Source of the DNA: Alkalihalobacillus sp. TS-13
GTDB lineage: Bacteria; Bacillota; Bacilli; Bacillales; Fictibacillaceae
DNA length: 64,000 bases
NCBI RefSeq assembly: GCF_019720915.1
Contig: NZ_JAHKSI010000001.1
Span: 1,426,001-1,490,000, forward strand
Direction: 5' to 3'
In this document: positions 8,622 to 17,287 of the stretch, one piece after another
How positions within the stretch are numbered: the stretch's first letter is position 1
Layout: the number at the start of each line of letters is the position of its first letter
Notes under the pieces: model-generated
Databases searched by the model: none
Seen by the model: only the letters and a program-made list of their open reading frames with translations
Told to the model about the DNA's origin: nothing
Program-made: the position numbers and the translations under genes

Positions 8622-8918
8622 TTAATTGACGATATTAATGGGCTGAATACCGTCTTTTTTTATTTCCTGAAATGGCATTTCATAGGTTAAGTAATACACG
8701 ATAAAAACAATCATACATATAAAGGCGATGGCGATCCCACGGGTAATCCATAAATAGGTTTTATCTGGTTGAGTCGCCTCTTTCGTTTGCCCTTTACTCC
8801 GGGAATGTTTTTCGCTTCTTGGAGGAAGGTTCAGAATATCTACCTCGTCGTTATCCATAGCAATCTCATCATTATTGACTTTTTCACGTAAAATCGACGC
8901 TTGATCTTGCACCTTCAC
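8622..8918 (-). CDS. short single-pass membrane protein, unknown function
   Basis: A 98-residue protein with a charged, low-complexity N-terminal half and one transmembrane helix at about 56-78, leaving a short tail outside. It occupies the place of B. subtilis ypbE, which is also a charged-N-terminus/one-helix protein but carries a C-terminal LysM domain absent here. It may be a shortened relative or an unrelated gene. GTG at 8918 was chosen because AAAGGAGG lies 9 nt upstream. Confidence 0.65.
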   Translation of the reverse strand: MKVQDQASILREKVNNDEIAMDNDEVDILNLPPRSEKHSRSKGQTKEATQPDKTYLWITRGIAIAFICMIVFIVYYLTYEMPFQEIKKDGIQPINIVN

Positions 8919-8986
8919 TTAGATGCACCTCCTTTGATCAAAGGCTTTGTGCTTTAAGCTAATTCCATAACACACATGCTTCACTT

Positions 8987-9610
8987 TCAGAAAGACTCAT
9001 CGTTCCATTCCTGATTCTTAGAACGTACAGAAAAAAGGTTATTCCGGATAATCAGTCCTAATAGGAAATCGATCGCAATATGGATGAAGATAGGAATCAG
9101 TAAATTCCCTGTAATAATGAAGATACCACCTAACAAGAAACTGAGTACTGTCGCAAATAGCAATAACACAGGTTTGATGATATAACGGATATGTAAGAGC
9201 GCAAACAACAAACTTGCCGGGACATACCCGATATTCGTCTGTAATACGCCACGGAATAACAATTCTTCACAAATCCCAATGACAACCGTGATCACTATCA
9301 AATGGATAAACGTAATGTTCGAGAATATTCTTTCATTGATTCCACCATCATCGATCAAACGTCGCGGTGCCTTTTTCCATAAAATAACGTCTACTAGCAC
9401 AATAAGGATGATAACAGGGAGCGACCAAATGAGAATAGCTCCCCATTCCATCCTGAAAAGAACAAGCCAGTCCGCAATATCCTGGTTAAAGAAAAAGGAC
9501 AAGATCACCGCCAATAATAGAAAAATCCCCTGCGTGAAATAAAGATTCAAATACAGTTCACGTTTGGATAAAGATTGTAAGAGTTCTTTCTGATTCAATT
9601 GTTTAAACAT
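8987..9610 (-). CDS. ypbD: CPBP-family intramembrane metalloprotease YpbD
   Basis: A 207-residue polytopic membrane protein of the CPBP (Abi/CAAX) protease family. The three signature regions are present: EELLFRG with E115, E116 and R120, H140 in FALLHIRY, and H177 in FIHIAIDF. The substrate is unknown. The start overlaps the end of recS by 8 nt, so it is probably cotranscribed with recS and ypbB, as in B. subtilis. Confidence 0.88.
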   Translation of the reverse strand: MFKQLNQKELLQSLSKRELYLNLYFTQGIFLLLAVILSFFFNQDIADWLVLFRMEWGAILIWSLPVIILIVLVDVILWKKAPRRLIDDGGINERIFSNITFIHLIVITVVIGICEELLFRGVLQTNIGYVPASLLFALLHIRYIIKPVLLLFATVLSFLLGGIFIITGNLLIPIFIHIAIDFLLGLIIRNNLFSVRSKNQEWNDESF

Positions 9611-11099
9611 GGATGTTCTCCTGATGGAAGATTAGAGCCAATTCTTCTTCCCAACTGTTCTTTTCACTTTGCTCCGATCTGGAAATTGAAGCTTTGAAGT
9701 GTTCAATTGATACTCCACAAATATGGCAGCAATTCAAAGGTCTTACAGTCAATTCTTCTGAAAAGGACTTTAAAATGGATTCCCTTTTACATTCCCTCGA
9801 CTGGATCCATTTCTTCATATATCGGATCCGGTCTTGTTTTTCTTTAAATCTCATTTCAATGAAACCTACTAATTTATTTCTCCATTCAAGAAGATCCCTT
9901 TTGTCTTCCCAAAAAAACAATTCAACATGATATTGGATGAAACGTTCAGCTGTTTCGGTGAGATCCAAGTGACGAATTCCTTCTTGGAATGATCCTCGTT
10001 CTGGTTCGTCCTTGTTTACGAAATTGATCAAGTCATCGATATCACGTTCTGATGGTAATTCTGAAGAGATAAGGCGTTCAGGAATGAAATCATCATCTTC
10101 ATGATAAAGTATCAAAGCCAAACTTTGTTCTCCATCTCTTCCGGCTCTTCCGATCTCTTGCAAGTAAGACTCCATATTAGAAGGAAAATGGAAATGGATA
10201 ACGAATCGGATATCAGACTTATTGATTCCCATTCCAAATGCATTCGTGCAGCATATCACATCGAGTTCGTTATAAATGAACTGTTTTTGTATAAGCATTC
10301 TGTCATCGTTATCCATACCCCCATGATAATAAGCTGTCCGTTCTAAACCATTCCGCTTCAATGTGTTCGCAATCGTTTCAGCTGCATTTCGGCTTGACGT
10401 ATAGATGAGGCCAGGTCCTTTCAACATTTGGACATATCGGATCAAGATGTCCATTTTTTCGATGGCACTGTCAACGATTTCCGTTTGAAGAGCAATATTC
10501 GGCCGATCGACGGAGTATATATGCATTTCCGGTTCATCAAGCGCTAACAACTTGATGATATCCTCACGGACTTTCACAGTTGCTGTTGCAGTCAAAGCTA
10601 AAATGGGCGGCCGCCCCATCTTTTTAGCTGCTTCCCCCAGTTTCAGATAATCCGTTCTGAATTCGTGCCCCCACTGGGATATACAATGTGCTTCATCAAT
10701 TACAAACAAGGATACTTTTATTTTTGAAAGGGCATTCGCAAATAGATCTGACTGCAGTGTTTCCGGGGATACATAAATGATCTTATACCTTGATAGATTC
10801 CTTAGGATCGTTTTTCTGAGATCATATGGCATTCCACTATGAAACGTACATACCCTTTTCTCTCCATTACGCTTTAATTGTTCTACTTGATCTTCCATCA
10901 AAGAAATTAGCGGAGATACGACGATGACTGCACCTTCTACGAGATAAGCCGGTAGCTGATAACAAATCGACTTGCCTGATCCTGTAGGCAGCATTGCAAA
11001 TACATCTTTATCATCTAGTACATCTTCTATAATTTCTCTTTGTCCACTACGAAAGGTACGAAACCCGAACTTTTCATATAAAACGTGATCAATCGACAC
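9603..11099 (-). CDS. recS: RecQ-family ATP-dependent DNA helicase RecS
   Basis: A 498-residue superfamily 2 helicase. Walker A LPTGSGKS is at 37-44 and the DEAH box at 135-138. Motif III (ALTATAT) and the motif VI region (QEIGRAGRDG) follow. The C-terminal part retains a cysteine cluster (CCHIC) like the RecQ zinc region but there is no HRDC domain, which fits the short RecS (YpbC) paralogue better than full-length RecQ. GTG at 11099 follows a GGAGGGGGG ribosome-binding site. It overlaps ypbB by 11 nt. Confidence 0.9.
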   Translation of the reverse strand: MSIDHVLYEKFGFRTFRSGQREIIEDVLDDKDVFAMLPTGSGKSICYQLPAYLVEGAVIVVSPLISLMEDQVEQLKRNGEKRVCTFHSGMPYDLRKTILRNLSRYKIIYVSPETLQSDLFANALSKIKVSLFVIDEAHCISQWGHEFRTDYLKLGEAAKKMGRPPILALTATATVKVREDIIKLLALDEPEMHIYSVDRPNIALQTEIVDSAIEKMDILIRYVQMLKGPGLIYTSSRNAAETIANTLKRNGLERTAYYHGGMDNDDRMLIQKQFIYNELDVICCTNAFGMGINKSDIRFVIHFHFPSNMESYLQEIGRAGRDGEQSLALILYHEDDDFIPERLISSELPSERDIDDLINFVNKDEPERGSFQEGIRHLDLTETAERFIQYHVELFFWEDKRDLLEWRNKLVGFIEMRFKEKQDRIRYMKKWIQSRECKRESILKSFSEELTVRPLNCCHICGVSIEHFKASISRSEQSEKNSWEEELALIFHQENIHV

Positions 11100-12183
11100 T
11101 TCTCATCCCCCCTCCCTGTTTCCCATTTGCAGATGACTCTTTAGCCAGTGTCAACCGGATTTGAAAGTAATTGAAACCTTCACCCAGTTTTTGTTTGATA
11201 GCCTTCAGCCTTTTTGTCCCTAATAATCCAGAAGCCTCTACGATCCGCTTCTGATCCGTTTCTTGTATGTATCTATCAATATCCATTTCTGGAATATGAA
11301 TTGCAAGTTCGACAATATGATCCTCAATCGTACTAGGCTTCAAATTCCTAACGGAGGCTATTTCTTCTAAACTGAGACCCTTTTTGATCAGTCGATACGT
11401 TTTACGTGTAGATTCGGTCAGTGCAAACCGCTGTTCCATATCAGCTATGAATGTAGATAAAACAGGAAATGCAGTGCGATCTTCAACGATCATTTTCATC
11501 ATGTGATGTAAAGATGCTTGGAAATGGACATGGCATTCCATTGGATCAATATGCAATCTATCTGCCACCTGGTTAGTGGTCAGGCCGATCCTTCCAGTTC
11601 TTGTCAGTCTTAAAACAACATTCTCAGCCTTCCTAACACCCAACGGTTGCAGAAGCAATTTCAGTTCTTGAAATAGCAGAGAGGCAATCTTTGATCGTAT
11701 CTCTTTCTCCTTTGGAAATGAACGTTTGACCCATTGCAACGTGTCAGGATCATTTTGAATCGGATAGAAATGATGATCTCCTTTCATTATGTGTGAGAGG
11801 GTTTGGACAAATAATGTAATTCGACGCCAGAAAACACTACTAAGATCGCCGTAACGCCAACAATCCAGCCATTCAGGTATAGGATGTTGTTCCAACTGGT
11901 TTCGAAGCTGCATTTTCCCCAAATTTGTTATAAGAGCATGATTTCCGTCATAAACTTCAATCAATCCGTCGTTATGTAAATCGTTCATATTTATTTTGAA
12001 ATCCCTGTAACTGTATCCTTTTATGATTCCAAACAAGTGAGAAAGTTGGAACAGCCTGCCATCTTGTACAGTTTGTGATGATTTTTTTCCATTGAATAAA
12101 TGATACAGTCCAGTGGTCGTTCTTTCTCCATCCAGCCGTTCAATACCCAATAAAATGATGGAACCTATATAGTTCACGTTCAC
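11089..12183 (-). CDS. ypbB: YpbB, helicase-associated helix-turn-helix protein
   Basis: About 364 residues. The C-terminal third contains a helix-turn-helix (KGLSLEEIASVRNLKPSTIEDHIVE), the domain often found fused or adjacent to RecQ helicases. The N-terminal part is a conserved YpbB region of unknown role. Overlap with recS indicates coordinated production, so a DNA-binding accessory role to RecS is a reasonable inference. The start was set at GTG 12183 because the earlier GTG at 12189 lies within the GGGAGG ribosome-binding site. Confidence 0.85.
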   Translation of the reverse strand: MNVNYIGSIILLGIERLDGERTTTGLYHLFNGKKSSQTVQDGRLFQLSHLFGIIKGYSYRDFKINMNDLHNDGLIEVYDGNHALITNLGKMQLRNQLEQHPIPEWLDCWRYGDLSSVFWRRITLFVQTLSHIMKGDHHFYPIQNDPDTLQWVKRSFPKEKEIRSKIASLLFQELKLLLQPLGVRKAENVVLRLTRTGRIGLTTNQVADRLHIDPMECHVHFQASLHHMMKMIVEDRTAFPVLSTFIADMEQRFALTESTRKTYRLIKKGLSLEEIASVRNLKPSTIEDHIVELAIHIPEMDIDRYIQETDQKRIVEASGLLGTKRLKAIKQKLGEGFNYFQIRLTLAKESSANGKQGGGMRSVD

Positions 12184-12446
12184 TCTCACCTCCCATTCTT
12201 GTACACTCTATTGTATCAAAGAGAGTTAAAATTTTGCTCGTTTTAGAAAAATTGGCTTATGTAGTTAAAAAACACTTACAAAGCCTTATTTGAAAAGGAT
12301 TATCAATAATTTAATTGTTGAAATCTCTACCTAACAGTTTTACAATAGTAACAAGGATAGAAAAAATGGATTCATTTGGAGAATATGAACTGTTTTTTGA
12401 ATTGATAATAAGATAGGTAATGAAGAACAGGTTCATAAATTTCTAG

Positions 12447-12710
<264 letters not shown>

Positions 12711-12726
12711 TAATGTGGATAAAACG

Positions 12727-12757
12727 ACGTCTTCCAGGTTTGGAGGGCGTTTTTTTC
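12727..12757 (+). terminator. fer terminator
   Basis: ACGTCTTCC pairs with GGAGGGCGT (two G-U pairs) and is followed by seven Ts. Confidence 0.85.
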
Positions 12758-12781
12758 ATACCATAACGATCATATTAAAAT

Positions 12782-12796
12782 TGATAATCATTGTCA
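12782..12796. promoter_or_regulatory. solitary Fur-box-like site
   Basis: TGATAATCATTGTCA matches the 7-1-7 Fur consensus TGATAATNATTATCA at all but one position. It lies after the fer terminator and about 190 bp before ppa, so its target is not obvious. GATAAT within it could serve as a -10 element. Confidence 0.5.
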
Positions 12797-12827
12797 ATTA
12801 CGACTTTCAAACCATCCTGTGCATGTG

Positions 12828-12880
12828 AAAAGGCTCGCGGATCCCCCCTGGAAAGGGAGTGAACTTCGTAGAGTTCAACA
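12828..12880. repeat. interspersed repeat copy D (degenerate end)
   Basis: The segment ggctcgcggatcc through ggaaagggagtgaacttcg resembles the cccgcggaaagggagtaaatttcg end of the family. It is short and decayed. It lies between the Fur-like site and the ppa promoter. Confidence 0.4.
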
Positions 12881-12914
12881 TTAAAACTAATCGTGCCAAT
12901 TTAAAGTACGTCAG

Positions 12915-12943
12915 TTTTCAAATGAACTTTGAATTGCTATAAT
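12915..12943 (+). promoter_or_regulatory. ppa promoter
   Basis: TTTTCA and TATAAT separated by 17 bp, about 40 bp before the pyrophosphatase start. Confidence 0.65.
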
Positions 12944-12984
12944 AGGATATTGTAAGTTGTACATATTCTAAGGAGGTCTATAGG

Positions 12985-13473
12985 ATGGCAAAAGTTGTCG
13001 ACGCATTTATTGAAATTCCGACTGGAAGTCAAAACAAATATGAGTACGATAAAGAAAAAGGTGTATTCAAGCTGGATCGTGTTCTTTTCTCCCCGATGTT
13101 TTACCCGGCTGAATACGGATATCTTGAAAACACACTTGCTCTGGATGGGGACCCGTTGGATATCCTCGTATTAGTTACGAACCCTACTTTCCCAGGTTGT
13201 GTGATCGAATCCCGCGTAATCGGATTCCTGAACATGATTGACAGCGGTGAAGAAGATGCAAAGCTTCTTGCAGTGCCAGTGGAGGATCCGCGCTTTGACC
13301 ATGTTCAATCACTTGAAGATGTGTCTGAACACACACTAAAGGAAATCTCGCATTTCTTTGAACGTTATAAAGATCTTCAAGGAAAGAAAACAGAAATCGG
13401 ATCATGGGAAGGACCAGAAAAGGCATCTGAATTAGTTGAGGAATGCCTGAAGCGTTATCAGGAACAAAAATAA
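12985..13473 (+). CDS. ppa: family I inorganic pyrophosphatase
   Basis: A 162-residue soluble pyrophosphatase that hydrolyses PPi to two phosphates. The family I signature DGDPLD (D54, D56, D59) is intact, as are the upstream SQNKYE and FYPAEYGY blocks that supply Lys, Glu and Tyr to the active site. B. subtilis instead relies on the unrelated family II enzyme PpaC, so this is a difference from the model species. AAGGAGG precedes the ATG. It is a single-gene unit with its own promoter and terminator. Confidence 0.93.
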   Translation: MAKVVDAFIEIPTGSQNKYEYDKEKGVFKLDRVLFSPMFYPAEYGYLENTLALDGDPLDILVLVTNPTFPGCVIESRVIGFLNMIDSGEEDAKLLAVPVEDPRFDHVQSLEDVSEHTLKEISHFFERYKDLQGKKTEIGSWEGPEKASELVEECLKRYQEQK

Positions 13474-13487
13474 TAAATGTGTACTTT

Positions 13488-13520
13488 AAAGACTTGTGGT
13501 TCAAACCACGGGTCTTTTTT
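13488..13520 (+). terminator. ppa terminator
   Basis: AAAGACTTGTGGTT pairs with AACCACGGGTCTTT and is followed by Ts. Confidence 0.88.
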
Positions 13521-13583
13521 ATGTCTTGTGAGAATACCTTTCACCATGAGGAAAATCGATTCACAGATAATTTATTAATTCCA

Positions 13584-13599
13584 ATGTAAGCGCAACCAA
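13584..13599. promoter_or_regulatory. candidate cre (CcpA) site upstream of serA
   Basis: ATGTAAGCGCAACCAA fits the relaxed catabolite-responsive element TGNAANCGNWNNCA. It lies about 60 bp upstream of the serA -35 element. A chance match in a window of this size is possible. Confidence 0.3.
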
Positions 13600-13655
13600 C
13601 TCCTATCCCTCGCATTCCCTTATTTAACAGACTTTATAATTGTACAAATTTTCAG

Positions 13656-13684
13656 TTGACATACATTGTGAACCATAGGACAAT
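13656..13684 (+). promoter_or_regulatory. serA promoter
   Basis: A perfect TTGACA -35 and GACAAT -10 are separated by 17 bp. No T-box or riboswitch fold was seen in the short leader. Confidence 0.65.
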
Positions 13685-13717
13685 CAGAAATTAATAATAG
13701 AAGATGGGGTGAAGAAT

Positions 13718-15292
13718 GTGTTTCAAATCGTTATAAGTGATCCAATAAGCAAAGCGGGGTTGGAACCGCTTGTAAATACGCCAGGTATGAATCTTATTGA
13801 AAAGAACATCGATGAAGTAACCTCGAAAATGGAAATTGACGCGATACTTGTACGAAGTGCTACAAAAATCACACGTGCACTCATCAACGAAATGCCGAAC
13901 CTCAAAATCATCGCACGAGCTGGAGTCGGTATCGACAACATCGACTTAGACGCAGCGACAGAACAAGGGATCGTGGTTGTAAACGCCCCAAATGGCAACA
14001 CGATTTCGACTGCTGAACATACCTTTGCGATGATGCTATCTTTAATGCGGAACATCCCTCAGGCCAACCGATCATTACGAAATCTTGAGTGGAAGCGTTC
14101 TGCTTTTACAGGGCATGAAGTCCATGGAAAGACCCTCGGGATCATCGGTATGGGGAAAATCGGTTCGGAACTTGCTAAAAGAGCACTTTCCTTCGGTATG
14201 GATATACATGTATTCGATCCTTTCTTAACAAAAGAGCGGGCTAAGAAACTCCAGGTTGAGCTCGTGCCATTGGATCAGCTCCTTAAAAATGCTGACATCA
14301 TCACTGTCCATACTCCTTTAAATAAAGATACGAAAAACCTCATCAATGAAGAATCGATTAAAACAATGAAAAAAGGGGTTTATATTCTTAATTGTGCACG
14401 TGGCGGAATCATCGATGAGGAAGCTCTCGTCAAAGGATTAGAGGAAGGACACATTGCGGGAGCGGCACTCGATGTTTTTTCAGAAGAGCCTTGTGTCAAT
14501 GAATCCTTGCTTTTACATCCAAATGTAGTGGCAACCCCTCATATTGCTGCTTCAACCACAGAAGCACAATTCAACGTTGCCCAACAAGTCAGCGAGGATG
14601 TATGTAACGTATTACAGGGAAATCCAGCTCGGAATGCATTGAATTATCCTGCCGTTTCCCGTGATGTCCATGATTTCATCCACCCATTCATCGAACTGGG
14701 AAATCGTCTAGGAACATTTTTGTCACAATGCATAAAAACCCCAATTAAAGAAGTACAGTTAACCTATTCAGGGGAACTTTCAGACCATGAAACCTTACCA
14801 ATCACAAGAAGCGTGTTGTCAGGTTTCCTCAATTCAAGAGTCGATCAACCTGTCAATATTATCAATGCCAACCTGATTGCCAAGCAGAGGGGAATCACTT
14901 ACGGAGAAACGAAAGCTTCAGAAACCTTCGGCTATTCAAGCCTGATCGATGTGAAAGTTGTCGGTGAAAATCAGATGGTATTCATTCAAGGGACCTTGTT
15001 GCCTGGCCTCGGCGGAAGAGTTGTCAATCTGAATGGCTTCGATATCGATTTCACTCCGAAAGGACATCTCTTGTTCATCACCCATAATGACCAGCCTGGT
15101 GTGATCGGTAAAGTCGGAGAAGTACTTGGAAAACATCAAATGAATATTGCTACGATGCAGGTTGGGCGTAAAGAAGTCAGTGGAGGCGCAGCCATGGTAC
15201 TGACTTTTGATGAACCGCTCAACAACGAAACGATAAAGGATCTGCAAGAAAATACTGGCATCACTACTCTCCTTGCGATGTCATTGGAGTAA
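13718..15292 (+). CDS. serA: D-3-phosphoglycerate dehydrogenase
   Basis: A 524-residue enzyme for the first step of serine synthesis, oxidising 3-phosphoglycerate to 3-phosphohydroxypyruvate with NAD. It has the long SerA architecture. An N-terminal substrate domain and the Rossmann domain with GMGKIG come first. RGGIIDE and the catalytic His (TPHIAAST) are in the catalytic half. An intervening ASB domain and a C-terminal ACT domain (HNDQPGVIGKVGEVLG) that senses serine complete it. GTG at 13718 was chosen because GGGGTG lies 6 nt upstream; the GTG at 13709 overlaps that site. Confidence 0.94.
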   Translation: MFQIVISDPISKAGLEPLVNTPGMNLIEKNIDEVTSKMEIDAILVRSATKITRALINEMPNLKIIARAGVGIDNIDLDAATEQGIVVVNAPNGNTISTAEHTFAMMLSLMRNIPQANRSLRNLEWKRSAFTGHEVHGKTLGIIGMGKIGSELAKRALSFGMDIHVFDPFLTKERAKKLQVELVPLDQLLKNADIITVHTPLNKDTKNLINEESIKTMKKGVYILNCARGGIIDEEALVKGLEEGHIAGAALDVFSEEPCVNESLLLHPNVVATPHIAASTTEAQFNVAQQVSEDVCNVLQGNPARNALNYPAVSRDVHDFIHPFIELGNRLGTFLSQCIKTPIKEVQLTYSGELSDHETLPITRSVLSGFLNSRVDQPVNIINANLIAKQRGITYGETKASETFGYSSLIDVKVVGENQMVFIQGTLLPGLGGRVVNLNGFDIDFTPKGHLLFITHNDQPGVIGKVGEVLGKHQMNIATMQVGRKEVSGGAAMVLTFDEPLNNETIKDLQENTGITTLLAMSLE

Positions 15293-15295
15293 AAT

Positions 15296-15334
15296 AAATG
15301 GGGTTGACTCTTAAATAGAGCCAACCCCATTTTC
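15296..15334 (+). terminator. serA terminator
   Basis: AAATGGGGTTG and CAACCCCATTT form the stem, extended by CTCT/AGAG, and are followed by Ts. Confidence 0.88.
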
Positions 15335-15345
15335 TTCTATGTTCA

Positions 15346-15513
15346 AAATTAGGCTTGTAACGGCGGGAATCGTGTTTGTGTTGTTACGGCCGAAATCAGC
15401 AATCTATCGGTCAAACGACACGATCCAGCATATTTCGATCGTCGCCGAACGACGCCAACTCTACACCCAACTCAACACCGACACAACTACAATGACGAAG
15501 AGCCTATTTTAGT
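15346..15513. repeat. 168-bp unit with inverted ends, candidate MITE or structured RNA
   Basis: The ends AAAATTAGGCT and AGCCTATTTT are imperfect inverted repeats. The interior is richer in G+C than its surroundings and contains short complementary blocks, such as GTAACGGC with later GTTACGGCC, and ATCGTGTTTG with CAAACGACACGAT. It has no credible open reading frame. Its right end overlaps the last codons of the PHP phosphatase gene. Confidence 0.45.
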
Positions 15514-16316
15514 GGAACTTCTCTTCGCTCTCCTTTTTCAAATGTCATCAAGTGTGTATAACCTGCTTCTTTTGCAAACTGGACGGCACGATCGTAGGCA
15601 AATCCGACATGTTCAGGGTAATGGGCATCGGATGACAATACGATCGGGATTCCTTTGCGCTGACACATCTTCAATAGATCCTCATGTGGATACATTTGTT
15701 TGACAGGTTTACGCAGACCGGCTGTGCTGATCTCGATGCAGGTCTTTGACTCTTTCAATGCGTCTGTCGCACGTTCATATTGTTCTAGCAGGAAGTTATT
15801 GTCGTCAGGTACATAATTGAAGATCTTCACAAGATCCATATGTCCTAGGATATCGAACATGTTGGATTCAGCCAACGTGACAACCTGGTCAAAGTATCGT
15901 CGGTAAACATCGAATAAATCCCTTCGATCCCATTCTTCCTTGTACTCAGATAGGTCGATTCCGAAATCATCTATCCAGTGAATCGAGCCGATAACATAAT
16001 CAAAATCGTATTGATCGATGAATCGCTTCATTTCTTCGTGTTTACCAGGCGTGTAATCCATTTCTATCGACATTTTTACGTCTATGTCCTTGTTCCAAGC
16101 CTGATGGAACAGATCTACATAATCCTCCATGTCATAATAGCGTCTCTCATCAACCCAGGGATTAGATAGGATGTCAGCAGTCTGATAAAAGTGATAGGCA
16201 TGTTCCGAGATTCCGAAGTGATTGATCCCTTCCTTTTTCGCTTTTTCAGTGAATTTAGAGAGATAATCGAGAGTCAATGTCCCTTTTTCCAAATGGTTAT
16301 GATAATCTGTCCTCAT
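15504..16316 (-). CDS. PHP-domain histidinol-phosphatase-like protein
   Basis: A 270-residue PHP-family hydrolase of the HisJ/HisK type. The metal ligands are recognisable: DYHNHLE at the N-terminus, SEHAYHF near 37-43, the IEMDY block, IGSIHWID, DILGHMDL, and the final SSDAHYPEHVG. The family removes phosphate from L-histidinol phosphate. No other his genes are nearby, so another phosphoester substrate cannot be excluded. It stands alone between serA and the M23 peptidase gene. Confidence 0.8.
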   Translation of the reverse strand: MRTDYHNHLEKGTLTLDYLSKFTEKAKKEGINHFGISEHAYHFYQTADILSNPWVDERRYYDMEDYVDLFHQAWNKDIDVKMSIEMDYTPGKHEEMKRFIDQYDFDYVIGSIHWIDDFGIDLSEYKEEWDRRDLFDVYRRYFDQVVTLAESNMFDILGHMDLVKIFNYVPDDNNFLLEQYERATDALKESKTCIEISTAGLRKPVKQMYPHEDLLKMCQRKGIPIVLSSDAHYPEHVGFAYDRAVQFAKEAGYTHLMTFEKGERREVPLK

Positions 16317-16354
16317 TTTCTTCGTTCCCCTCTCCGCTAGTATATTGCAATTAT

Positions 16355-17044
16355 TTAGGTTACTTGTTTCATAATCATTAATGTTTGGCCAACGACGATC
16401 AAATCAGAATCAAGGTTATTCCATTTCATTAAATTCTTTACCGAAATTTCATACTTTTGTGCAAGTGCCCAGAGTGTGTCGCCCTCAGCGATGGTAATCG
16501 TGAATTTCTCTGTGTCATCGAGACGCGGTGCATCAACTTTTATGGCCAAATGGCGATCTCCAAGAAAAGCAAGCGGATCAACTGCATTGGTTTTATGTAC
16601 ATTCCATTCATCCTTATGCACCTCAAAATGCAAATGATCTCCTCTTGATTTGCCAGTATTACCGATCAAGCCGATGACTGTACCCTTTTCCACCTTTTCG
16701 CCTTCTTTTACAAAACGTTCACTCATATGGGCATAAACGGTTTCCAAACCATTCGAGTGTTTTACGAAAATGACATTTCCATAAGAATCTGAATAATAGG
16801 ATTTTGCTACTGTCCCATCTTGAACAACTCGTATGTCTGTTCCTTCGTCAGCAGCTATATCTATGCCGAAATGAGTCCCTTGTCGGGTACCGAAATGGTC
16901 TGTCAAAACACCATCGACTGGCCAATCCCAGATTTCATCAATTTTCACCTCAATTGTAGAACTCTTAGCTGATACATTACCAGAATTCATGATAAGAAAC
17001 AAAACAAAAAATGTCCCCACGGACAATAATAGTACTTTTTTCAT
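16355..17044 (-). CDS. secreted M23 endopeptidase with C-terminal LysM
   Basis: A 229-residue secreted cell-wall protein. A cleavable-type signal peptide (MKKVLLLSVGTFFVLFLI) leads into a LytM/M23 zinc peptidase domain with the metal motifs HFGIDIA and HLHFEVH. A LysM peptidoglycan-binding module occupies the last 50 residues (TIAEGDTLWALAQKYEISV). ATG at 17044 with GGAGG seven nucleotides upstream is preferred over the longer frame. It probably trims peptide cross-links in peptidoglycan. It lies downstream of resE but looks separately expressed. Confidence 0.88.
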   Translation of the reverse strand: MKKVLLLSVGTFFVLFLIMNSGNVSAKSSTIEVKIDEIWDWPVDGVLTDHFGTRQGTHFGIDIAADEGTDIRVVQDGTVAKSYYSDSYGNVIFVKHSNGLETVYAHMSERFVKEGEKVEKGTVIGLIGNTGKSRGDHLHFEVHKDEWNVHKTNAVDPLAFLGDRHLAIKVDAPRLDDTEKFTITIAEGDTLWALAQKYEISVKNLMKWNNLDSDLIVVGQTLMIMKQVT

Positions 17045-17163
17045 AAAATAACCTCCACAGTCTATTATCCTGTAGGTTGGACAAGCCAAGACACGATAAT
17101 ATCGTATGGAGGAAAGTGGTTTTTTATAACATTTTCCGTAGCATTTAATTCGATTATAATCGT

Positions 17164-17271
17164 TTAAGCAGCTTTCCCTACAACCTTGGTGAATCCGCTA
17201 CCGGTACATCCGGAAGCTTCTACGTTCGCTATTACCACAAGAGTGGGGATTTCCTGTCCTCTGTTACTCAT
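17164..17271 (-). other. possible 35-residue open reading frame after resE
   Basis: An ATG 17 bp beyond the resE stop opens a 35-codon frame rich in Gly, Val and small residues with one cysteine. There is no ribosome-binding site. It could be translated only by reinitiation after resE, and it may be a remnant. It sits in the 243-bp resE/M23 gap, where B. subtilis has sigX-rsiX. No function is proposed. Confidence 0.2.
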
Positions 17272-17287
17272 GGAACAAGATTTATCG

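Noticed and set aside
8605-8630. CATCA/TGATG hairpin followed by six Ts on the plus strand
   Set aside because: The orientation would serve a plus-strand transcript, but the nearest plus-strand gene ends more than 500 bp away; the stem is only five pairs.
13600-13717. T-box or other leader riboswitch before serA
   Set aside because: The leader after the promoter is only about 30 nt, too short for a T-box, and no specifier or NGGTGG-type element is seen.
17090-17287. Possible sigX-rsiX remnant downstream of resE
   Set aside because: B. subtilis has these genes here, but no sigma-factor or anti-sigma reading frame remains in the gap.
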